Origin: DASRHY01 sp046765875 | GTDB lineage: Bacteria > Actinomycetota > Actinomycetes > Propionibacteriales > Kribbellaceae | Reading direction: 5' to 3' | DNA length: 20,285 nucleotides | Assembly: GCA_046765875.1 (NCBI GenBank) | Contig: JBKPSJ010000079.1 | Coordinates: 1-20,285, forward strand | Part shown: one piece after another, positions 13,849-19,757 of the stretch | Layout: every line of letters begins with the position of its first letter | How positions within the stretch are numbered: the stretch's first letter is position 1 | Translations under genes and position numbers: made by a program | The notes under the pieces: generated by a model | Database searches by the model: none | Told to the model about the DNA's origin: nothing | Seen by the model: the letters and a program-made list of their open reading frames with translations, nothing else

Positions 13849-16167
13849 TTATGCGCCGACCCGGTGTCGGGTACGTCCGCGGCGGAGCGGCTGGAGCGTC
13901 TCTGTGAGCCGGGCGCTGAGTGGTTGCCGGCTCGTCGTACGCATCCCCCGGATGTCGGAGTAGGCATCGGTGTCGCTGACCTGGCCTGCCGACGCCGTGG
14001 CCACCAGCCAGCCGTCCGCCTGCGGTCTCAGGTCACCTACATGCGCGATGGCGCGCAGCGGGATCGGCCGGCTGACCGTGCTGGTGCAGCGTACGGCCCT
14101 CGTGCTCGACTGGCAAGACCAATCGCGAGTACTGCGGAACGTCAAGGACAGGGCCTGGCCATACCGGATGCCGAGGGCAACTGTCCCGGTATGGTTGGCC
14201 GGCGGCGACACGACGAAGTCGACCTTGTAGTTCCGCAGGCCGGGTTGCGACTTGTCAATGCGCAGTAAGTTCTCGCTGTCGAAGACGGCCCCGAGCGTCC
14301 GCGTGTAGATGGCGTACAGCTGGCCGATCCGGGCCGTGAGGGTGAATGTGCGGTCCGCGGCCGATCCGCCGTCCGGACTGGCGAAGCCGAGTCGTAGCGG
14401 GGCCGGGTGCTCGCGGTTGGCGGCGGTGCAGGTGAGATTGGCGCGGTTGCAGGTCCAGCCGGCCGGGCTGCCGCTGACCGGCCAGCGCAGCGACCGTCCG
14501 AAGCCGAATTGGATCACGACCGGGAACACGTTGTCGTCCAGCGGGTTGACGGTCACGGTGCGCGCCCCGCCGCTACCGGTCACGACCATGATGTCGTCGT
14601 TGCGTCCGGCCGGTTGCACCTTGGCCGAGTCGTCGTCGAAGAACCGGGGCGTCGTGGCGTTGCCGACGTAGGTCCGAGCGGTCGCGGTGAACGTGCGAGT
14701 GCGGCTGGCGCCACCGTTCGGGGTGTCGTACTCGATCGTCAATCGTTCCAGGCTGGTCGCGCGGGCGGCCGTGCACAGACCGGACCGGGTCGCGGGGTTC
14801 GGCGTACAGGTCCATCCAGGGGGGTTTCCGGCGACCGGCCAGTTGAGTCGCGCGCCGTAACTGATCTCCACAGTGACCTTGGTGGTGCCCGGCTCGGGCC
14901 TGACGGTGAGCCGGCGGCGGGTGCTCGCGGTCGCGGCGGCAACCACGGTCGCCGACCGGCCGCGGCTGCCGGCGGTCGCTGTGTCGATCGTGAGCAGTCC
15001 CTCGTCAAGCCTCGGCGCCGGAGCGCTCCGAGACGGCGGCGCGGTCGGCCCACTCGTGGCTGCCGATGTCGGTACGGACGTCGGGCCGCTGGTCGGCACC
15101 TGCGTCGGCTGCGCGGACTGTGTTGGCTGGGTCGGTTGCGTCGGCTGGGTCGACGGTGGCTTGGTGACCTGGCTCGGCGGCGGCTGTCCCGTCGAGGGGC
15201 GTTGCGAGGACTGGATGACGTCCTGTGGAGCACCGCCGACCGGCTTCTCGCCGCCGCTCAGCGCTAGCGCGGCAACCACAGCGGCCACGACCACCACGAC
15301 GCCGCCGGCGGCGATCATCGTCGTCCGTCCGCCGTGCTCGGTGGCCCGGTGCCAAAGCGAGCCGAGCAGGCCCGCTCCGCCCACCTTGACCCCGGCGGCC
15401 GAGAGGTACCCGAGGCCCGCGACGCCGAGCAGGGCCGGTGCGAGCAGGGCCGGCAGCGAACTGTTGACCTCGACCAGCTCGAGGTAGACCGCGGTGCACC
15501 TGGGGCACTCGTCCAGGTGCTCGCGCATGTTCGTGTTCTCGCGCTTGGTCAGGCCGCCGCGGACGTACGCGCCGAGCCGCTCGGTCGCCCAGCGGCAGCG
15601 GTCGTTCGCGACGTCGGCCAGATGCTGTTGCAGGTACGCCTGGCGCAGTCCCTCGCGGGCCCGATATGCCAGCGCGGAGACACCGTTCGGGGTCAGCCCG
15701 AGCAGCGGCGCCACCTGGGCCGGCTTCTCGCCCTCGACCTCGGTGTGCCACAGCACCGCCTGCCAGCGCTCCGGCAGCGCCGCGAACGCCTGGGCCGCCG
15801 CGACGCTCTCGAACCCGGTCACCGTGGGGTCGTCGAAGGTCTCCGGTTCGCGCTCGTACGACGCGATGTCATCGGTCGCCGTCACCCGCTTGGCTGCGCG
15901 CAGCCGGTCGACGTGGACCCTCCGTACCGTCGTCAGCAGGTAGGCGCGGAAGGAGACGTCGGGACCGCCGCCGCCGCGCAGCGCCTCGAGCACCTTGGCG
16001 AAGGCGTCGCCCGCCAGATCGTCGGCATCGGCCGCCGGTACCAGCTGACGCGCCATCCGCTCGGCTGCCTGATGGTGACGGCTGTACAACTCGCCGTAGG
16101 CCTCGAGGTCGCCGTTGCGCACGCTGGCGATGAGCTCGGCATCGCTGAACGTCTGCGCGGCATCCAC
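13849..16167 (-). CDS. ECF sigma factor fused to zinc-finger, membrane helices and extracytoplasmic repeat domain
   Basis: The 772-residue fusion, numbered from GTG 16167, has an N-terminal sigma region 2 (about 20-90, with ADADDLAGDAFAKVL and VSFRAYLLTTVRRVHVDRLR) and region 4 (about 131-183, LPERWQAVLWHTEVEG, LLGLTPNGVSALAYRAREGL). A zf-HC2 motif HLDECPRC follows (H217, C221, C224), then a hydrophobic stretch (238-260) and a clear membrane span (284-305). A Pro/Thr/Gln stalk (310-386) leads to three repeats with W-x-C and a second Cys (C454/C465, C573/C580, C685/C694). It therefore resembles a sigma factor and its membrane anti-sigma joined in one chain. GTG 16167 follows GGGTGG by 7 nt; an in-frame ATG at 16287 adds 40 unrelated residues and crosses the promoter. 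Targets and signal are unknown. Confidence 0.9.
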   Translation of the reverse strand: MDAAQTFSDAELIASVRNGDLEAYGELYSRHHQAAERMARQLVPAADADDLAGDAFAKVLEALRGGGGPDVSFRAYLLTTVRRVHVDRLRAAKRVTATDDIASYEREPETFDDPTVTGFESVAAAQAFAALPERWQAVLWHTEVEGEKPAQVAPLLGLTPNGVSALAYRAREGLRQAYLQQHLADVANDRCRWATERLGAYVRGGLTKRENTNMREHLDECPRCTAVYLELVEVNSSLPALLAPALLGVAGLGYLSAAGVKVGGAGLLGSLWHRATEHGGRTTMIAAGGVVVVVAAVVAALALSGGEKPVGGAPQDVIQSSQRPSTGQPPPSQVTKPPSTQPTQPTQPTQSAQPTQVPTSGPTSVPTSAATSGPTAPPSRSAPAPRLDEGLLTIDTATAGSRGRSATVVAAATASTRRRLTVRPEPGTTKVTVEISYGARLNWPVAGNPPGWTCTPNPATRSGLCTAARATSLERLTIEYDTPNGGASRTRTFTATARTYVGNATTPRFFDDDSAKVQPAGRNDDIMVVTGSGGARTVTVNPLDDNVFPVVIQFGFGRSLRWPVSGSPAGWTCNRANLTCTAANREHPAPLRLGFASPDGGSAADRTFTLTARIGQLYAIYTRTLGAVFDSENLLRIDKSQPGLRNYKVDFVVSPPANHTGTVALGIRYGQALSLTFRSTRDWSCQSSTRAVRCTSTVSRPIPLRAIAHVGDLRPQADGWLVATASAGQVSDTDAYSDIRGMRTTSRQPLSARLTETLQPLRRGRTRHRVGA
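15010..15240 (-). repeat. Low-complexity Pro/Thr/Gln/Ser stalk coding repeat
   Basis: Short degenerate repeats encode QPTQPTQPTQ and PTSGPTSVPTS-like runs in the sigma fusion protein. They form an extended linker between the membrane helix and the outer repeats, comparable to wall-spanning stalks of actinobacterial surface proteins. Confidence 0.8.
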
Positions 16168-16245
16168 GGGGTTCCCACCCTCTTCAACGTCGTACAAAAC
16201 CTCCCGGAGCCGGCGGTGGACGGGTTGGGTCGCGTCGTCGCCTCG

Positions 16246-16283
16246 GTAAACAGCGTAATGGAGAAAAGTTCCGCGGATCCGCG
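16246..16283 (-). promoter_or_regulatory. Possible ECF-type promoter and adjacent 12-bp palindrome
   Basis: On the minus strand GGAAC (16272-16268) and GTTTAC (16251-16246) are 16 bp apart, 79 nt before the sigma fusion start. GGAAC is the usual ECF -35 element, so autoregulation is plausible. The palindrome CGCGGATCCGCG (16272-16283) directly abuts it and could be an operator. The spacing and -10 are not decisive. Confidence 0.4.
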
Positions 16284-16338
16284 TCATGAAGGGCCGCGTT
16301 GCCAGTCTCTCCCACGGACGTGCCGGAGAGGAGGGCGA

Positions 16339-17121
16339 ATGGGGCTGATCGGCGACCTGAAGAAGCGGTTCCTGAACGGCCTCCCGCTCGATCTGTCGCG
16401 CGATCGACGGCAGTCGCGTGGAGCCGATGTTGGGGAGGTCGAGGGATCAGGAATCCGGCGGCAGGCGTTTCTCGCCGTTGTCGAGGCCCTTCAGGACGGC
16501 GTTGACGTGGTCCCCGCGAGCAGCGAGGCCGGCCGGATGGTGGCCGATGACGGGGTCTCGCTGCCCGAGGCGCTGGACGGCTTGCACGCCGCGTACATAT
16601 CGGTGACCGGCATGGAGCCGGCCTTCGATGCGATCCGGGCGCTCAGCCAGAGTTGGGCGGAGTCATCGTTGACCTATCTGCACTCATTGGCCTGCGACGA
16701 CCCGCTGACCGGGTTGGCGAGCCTGCCGCACGTTCGGTCACGGCTGAACGAGATCTACCGCGAGGCCGAGTTCACCGGACGAGCGGTCAGCAGCACACAC
16801 GCGCTGGTCGTGGTCGAGGCGCCCGTCGCACCTGGGGGTACGACGGTCGACCGCGAGTTACGGCTGGTGGACATGGCGGAGTGCCTGCGGATCGTGTTCT
16901 GCGGCGGCGAGACGCTCGGCCGGATCGGTTTCACCCGGGCGGCGGCACTCGTCACTCGTAAGCCGGACCTGCCCGAGCACGTTCACACCGTCCGTGCCCT
17001 GATCGGCGCATGGCGGCGCGAGGTGGGGGAGGACGAGTACCCGCTCGCCCGGGTGTGGATCGAGGGCCTGCCCGCCTCCGTGGAATGGGCGGGCCGGCTG
17101 CTGGACGAGCTGGCCAGATAA
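16339..17121 (+). CDS. Degenerate GGDEF-domain protein
   Basis: The 260-residue protein has an N-terminal region of about 115 residues without recognisable motif, then CDDPLTGLASLPHVRSRLNEIYREAE (about 115-140 region), the standard opening of a GGDEF domain. Where the active site GGDEF should follow, it reads LGRIGFTRAAALV, so the catalytic signature is lost and diguanylate cyclase activity is unlikely. It could be a ligand-binding or scaffolding relic. ATG 16339 has GGAGAGGAGGG immediately upstream, a strong ribosome site. It is divergent from the membrane sigma factor fusion and shares its 171-bp intergenic region, so a functional link is possible. No membrane segment is seen. The family call rests on the DPLTGL block and its spacing. 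Confidence 0.65.
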   Translation: MGLIGDLKKRFLNGLPLDLSRDRRQSRGADVGEVEGSGIRRQAFLAVVEALQDGVDVVPASSEAGRMVADDGVSLPEALDGLHAAYISVTGMEPAFDAIRALSQSWAESSLTYLHSLACDDPLTGLASLPHVRSRLNEIYREAEFTGRAVSSTHALVVVEAPVAPGGTTVDRELRLVDMAECLRIVFCGGETLGRIGFTRAAALVTRKPDLPEHVHTVRALIGAWRREVGEDEYPLARVWIEGLPASVEWAGRLLDELAR

Positions 17122-17130
17122 CCGAAGGAC

Positions 17131-17210
17131 GTCGTCGCGGTTGTACCGCGGGGGACGACCGCGACTTCGAACCGGCGGCGGATCGCTCATCACGGGGTGA
17201 GCGATCCGCC
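17131..17210. terminator. Tandem hairpins between convergent genes
   Basis: A perfect 13-bp stem, GGCGGATCGCTCA (17177-17189) with TGAGCGATCCGCC (17198-17210) and an 8-nt loop, lies between the convergent GGDEF-like and SRAP genes. A second hairpin precedes it at 17131-17159 (GTCGT/ACGAC and CGCGG/CCGCG with a G4 bulge). There is no U tract. Together they probably terminate both transcripts. Confidence 0.82.
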
Positions 17211-17215
17211 ACCCC

Positions 17216-17968
17216 TCATGTTTCGAGAGGCAGCGGTTCGAGCAGTTCGGGACCGTTGTTGCGCACGTTGTTCACCGCGGTGGTGATCGCGTAGATGTCG
17301 AGGCTGCCGGGCGGTGGCGGTGCCATCAGGCTGCGGATCTCCTCGACGTCGTCGAGCCGCGGATCCAGCCAGCGCTCCCAGTTCTTGTGCGCGACGGTCA
17401 TCGGCATCCGGTCGTGGATGTGCCCGACGTCGTCGGTCGCGTTCGTGGTGATGATCGTGAACGAGGTCAGCCACGCCTCCGGGTCTCCGTCAGGCTTCTC
17501 CTTGTCCCGCCAAAACTCGTAGATCCCGGCCAGACACAGCGGATGATCGTCCTTGGGGTGCAGGTAGAACGGCTGCTTCAGCGGCTTGCCCGACCTGCCG
17601 ATCTGCTCGGTCGGGAACCACTCATAGAACCCGGTGATCGGCAGGATCATCCGCCGGCTGCGGAACGCCCGCCGGAATGCCGGCTTCTCGTGCACCGTCT
17701 CGGCCCGGGCATTGATCATCCGGTTGCCGATCTTGACGTCCTTCGCCCACGACGGCACCAGGCCCCACTTCAGGTTGCGGAGCTGGCGAACCGGCTCAGC
17801 GTTCTTGTCCTCGGCATCCCGCGGTGGCCGCGCCAGCACGACGGCACTGGTCTTCGTCGGGGCGACGTTGTAGTCGGGCGGCAACTCCTCGTCGGCGTTC
17901 GACGAGTCGATCTCGAACTCCCGTACGAGATCCTCACGGCTCCGGGTCGAGGCGTACCGTCCGCACAT
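17216..17968 (-). CDS. SRAP/HMCES (YedK) family abasic-site protein
   Basis: The 250-residue protein starts MCGRYAS, exposing catalytic Cys2 after removal of Met1. It forms a thiazolidine crosslink with abasic sites in single-stranded DNA, protecting forks. Conserved positions are visible: Asn34 in YNVAPT, MINARAET (84-91), Glu116 in GFYEW and His185 in HDRMP. Length is that of YedK. ATG 17968 is fixed by the obligatory Cys2; it has no ribosome site, but TAGGTT ends 7 nt upstream, so the mRNA is probably leaderless. A much longer in-frame extension exists but is an Arg-rich artefact overlapping the divergent hydrolase gene. Confidence 0.96.
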   Translation of the reverse strand: MCGRYASTRSREDLVREFEIDSSNADEELPPDYNVAPTKTSAVVLARPPRDAEDKNAEPVRQLRNLKWGLVPSWAKDVKIGNRMINARAETVHEKPAFRRAFRSRRMILPITGFYEWFPTEQIGRSGKPLKQPFYLHPKDDHPLCLAGIYEFWRDKEKPDGDPEAWLTSFTIITTNATDDVGHIHDRMPMTVAHKNWERWLDPRLDDVEEIRSLMAPPPPGSLDIYAITTAVNNVRNNGPELLEPLPLET

Positions 17969-17975
17969 ACCGGCG

Positions 17976-17981
17976 AACCTA
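17976..17981 (-). promoter_or_regulatory. Leaderless -10 hexamer for SRAP gene
   Basis: TAGGTT on the minus strand ends 7 nt before the ATG at 17968, the same geometry as TAGCCT before hisN. No ribosome site lies between. The -35 is unclear. Confidence 0.5.
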
Positions 17982-18018
17982 CACCGCGCAACCGACACCG
18001 CCTCGGCTCTTGTGCTGG

Positions 18019-18024
18019 CATGAT
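18019..18024 (+). promoter_or_regulatory. Possible leaderless -10 hexamer for hydrolase gene
   Basis: CATGAT is followed by six bases and then GTG at 18031, the spacing expected if transcription starts at the first base of the start codon. No ribosome site is present. Confidence 0.4.
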
Positions 18025-18030
18025 GCGTGC

Positions 18031-18660
18031 GTGAGCGACGAGCGGATCGTGACCACGCCGTACGGGGAGGGCCGGATCGCGGCCCACCGGGCGCGGCGGC
18101 CGATCGCGACACTGGCGCTGGGTCACGGCGCCGGCGGCGGTCTCGGGGCGCGGGACCTGACGGCACTGGCCAAGCGGCTGCCGGGCCAGGACATCAACGT
18201 GTTCCTGATCGAGCAGCCGTATCGGCGGGCCGGCCGGAAGGTGCCACCGCAGGCGAAAGTGCTCGACGAGGCGTGGATCTCGATGATGGGCCAGGTCAGG
18301 GTCCGTACGCCGCTGGTGGTCGGCGGACGCAGCTCGGGTGCACGTGTGGCCTGCCGTACGGCGTCCCAGCTCGGGGCATCAGGCGTACTGGCACTGTCTT
18401 TCCCCCTGCATCCGCCGGGCAATCCGGACAAGAGCCGGGTGGACGAACTGCGTGGGGTGACGCTACCGGTGTTCGTCGTGCAGGGGGAGCGGGACCCGTT
18501 CGGTACGCCGGAGGAGTTCCCGCCGCTGACCGAGATGGCGGTCGTACCCGACGCGGATCACTCGTTCCGGGTCCCCAAGTCGGCCGAGCTGTCCCAGTCG
18601 GAGACGCTCGAACTCGTCGTCGAGGCCGTACTGGAATGGGTGAATCGGACCATCGCGTAG
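18031..18660 (+). CDS. Alpha/beta hydrolase of the Tex30/KANL3-like group
   Basis: The 209-residue protein has the small alpha/beta hydrolase layout: oxyanion-side LALGHGAGGGL (28-38), nucleophile elbow GRSSG with Ser101, acid Asp155 in QGERDPFG and His177 in DADHSF. The order and short length fit the Tex30/KANL3-like (Abhydrolase_11) group, whose substrates are unknown. GTG 18031 is chosen as the first start fitting the conserved N-terminus and the -10-like CATGAT just upstream; it lacks a ribosome site. It is divergent from the SRAP gene, and its stop codon overlaps the -35 of the sigR promoter. Confidence 0.88.
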   Translation: MSDERIVTTPYGEGRIAAHRARRPIATLALGHGAGGGLGARDLTALAKRLPGQDINVFLIEQPYRRAGRKVPPQAKVLDEAWISMMGQVRVRTPLVVGGRSSGARVACRTASQLGASGVLALSFPLHPPGNPDKSRVDELRGVTLPVFVVQGERDPFGTPEEFPPLTEMAVVPDADHSFRVPKSAELSQSETLELVVEAVLEWVNRTIA

Positions 18661-18686
18661 GGAATGGCCCACCCGCGCACCGTGTT
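18660..18686 (+). promoter_or_regulatory. SigR-dependent autoregulatory promoter of sigR
   Basis: GGGAAT (18660-18665), exactly 18 bp, then GTT (18684-18686). This matches the SigR/SigH consensus GGGAAT-N18-GTT. The last G of the hydrolase TAG stop is the first base of the -35. The expected start, about 7-10 nt after GTT, falls at or next to ATG 18696. Confidence 0.85.
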
Positions 18687-18738
18687 GTGTCGGTCATGGT
18701 GACGGCGACACGTGAGCGAAGCACGCTCAAGACCCCGG

Positions 18739-18744
18739 TATTCT
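18739..18744 (+). promoter_or_regulatory. Possible housekeeping -10 for the short sigR form
   Basis: TATTCT lies 8 nt before ATG 18753 and inside the coding sequence of the longer SigR form. It could give a near-leaderless constitutive transcript. No clear -35 is present. Confidence 0.4.
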
Positions 18745-18752
18745 CGACGGTA

Positions 18753-19355
18753 ATGCCGACACCAGTCACCACAGAGACGCCCGAGCAGCGCACCGAACGC
18801 TTCGAGCGCGAGGCTCTGCCGTTCCTCGACCAGATGTACGCCGCGGCGATGCGGATGACGCGTAACCCGTCCGACGCCGAGGACCTGGTCCAGGACACCT
18901 TTGCCCGGGCGTACAGCTCGTTCCACCAGTTCACGCCGGGGACCAACCTCAAGGCGTGGCTGTACCGGATCCTGACCAACACCTTCATCAACGGCTACCG
19001 CAAGCGACAGCGGCAGCCGACACAGCAGCCCACCGAGGAGATCGAGGACTGGCAGCTGACCCAGGCCGAGTCGCACACCCCGGGCGGGCTGAAGTCCGCC
19101 GAGGCGGTCGCGCTCGAGCACCTGCCGGACAGCGACGTCAAGGAAGCGCTCCAGCAGATCCCCGAGGACTTCCGGCTGGCTGTCTACCTGGCCGACGTCG
19201 AAGGTTTCGCCTACAAGGAGATCGCTGAGATCATGGGTACGCCGGTAGGCACCGTGATGTCGCGTCTTCACCGTGGTCGCAGGCAGTTGCGTGACCTGCT
19301 GACCGACTACGCGCGCGAACGGGGTCTGATCCGCGGCGAGGAGGAAGAGTCGTGA
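18753..19355 (+). CDS. sigR: ECF sigma factor SigR (thiol-oxidative stress)
   Basis: A 200-residue ECF sigma factor that directs RNA polymerase to thiol-oxidative stress genes. Region 2 includes RMTRNPSDAEDLVQDTFARAY and NLKAWLYRILTNTFINGYRKRQR; EEIEDWQL and the SAEAVALEHLPDSDVKEAL block follow; region 4 is IPEDFRLAVYLADVEGFAYKEIAEIMGTPVGTVMSRLHRGRRQL. These are near identical to Streptomyces SigR and mycobacterial SigH. An in-frame ATG at 18696 gives a 219-residue form with a 19-residue extension, probably made from the SigR-type promoter just upstream. The downstream rsrA gene overlaps by 4 nt, so sigma and anti-sigma are made together. Confidence 0.96.
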   Translation: MPTPVTTETPEQRTERFEREALPFLDQMYAAAMRMTRNPSDAEDLVQDTFARAYSSFHQFTPGTNLKAWLYRILTNTFINGYRKRQRQPTQQPTEEIEDWQLTQAESHTPGGLKSAEAVALEHLPDSDVKEALQQIPEDFRLAVYLADVEGFAYKEIAEIMGTPVGTVMSRLHRGRRQLRDLLTDYARERGLIRGEEEES

Positions 19356-19624
19356 GCTGCGGGAACCACCACGACGTGGACTGTAGCGAGGTCCTGAAAC
19401 GGGTGTACTCGTTCATCGACAACGAGTTGGAGGACGCGAGCGTCGAGGAGATCCGCCAGCACCTCGACGAGTGCGGCCCGTGTCTGGACTACTTCGACCT
19501 CGAGCGCAGCGTGAAGAAGCTCGTACACCGCAGCTGCATAGGCGAGCACGCCCCCGAGGGCCTGCGCGAGCGCGTCCTGCTCCGCATCTCCCAGATCCAC
19601 CTGGAGATCCGCACCACAGACTGA
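19352..19624 (+). CDS. rsrA: Redox-sensing zinc anti-sigma factor RsrA
   Basis: The 90-residue cytosolic ZAS anti-sigma factor binds SigR when reduced and releases it when its cysteines form a disulfide. Cysteines C3, C11, C41 and C44 and His37 (HLDECGPC) sit at the same positions as in Streptomyces coelicolor RsrA, with a further C62. There is no membrane segment. GTG 19352 overlaps the sigR stop as GTGA, with GAGGAGGAAG upstream. It completes the sigR-rsrA operon. Confidence 0.95.
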   Translation: MSCGNHHDVDCSEVLKRVYSFIDNELEDASVEEIRQHLDECGPCLDYFDLERSVKKLVHRSCIGEHAPEGLRERVLLRISQIHLEIRTTD

Positions 19625-19676
19625 CGCCTTGGCCAACGCTGTGTTTGGCACCGGTGCGTCGGCTGTGAACAAGCAG

Positions 19677-19704
19677 GTGACGGTGGGTGGTCGTGTCATA
19701 CACT
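19677..19704 (+). promoter_or_regulatory. Possible promoter of the XRE/NB-ARC gene
   Basis: GTGACG (19677-19682) and TACACT (19699-19704) are 16 bp apart in the 133-bp gap after rsrA. This is a modest match to the housekeeping consensus. Nothing else was recognised in the gap. Confidence 0.3.
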
Positions 19705-19757
19705 CGGAGCGCTCAATCTGCGCCACGGACGCTGGACGGTCGTCTGGAGGGAAACGA

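Noticed and set aside
14407..17121. Large plus-strand frames across the sigma fusion gene, one of them running into the GGDEF-like gene
   Set aside because: Low-complexity shadow translation. The real protein in the last part begins at ATG 16339 with a strong ribosome site.
19625..19680. TTGGCCAA palindrome and short GCCAAC/GTTTGGC pairing after rsrA as a terminator
   Set aside because: The stem is only 5-6 bp with a bulge and there is no T tract; too weak to call.
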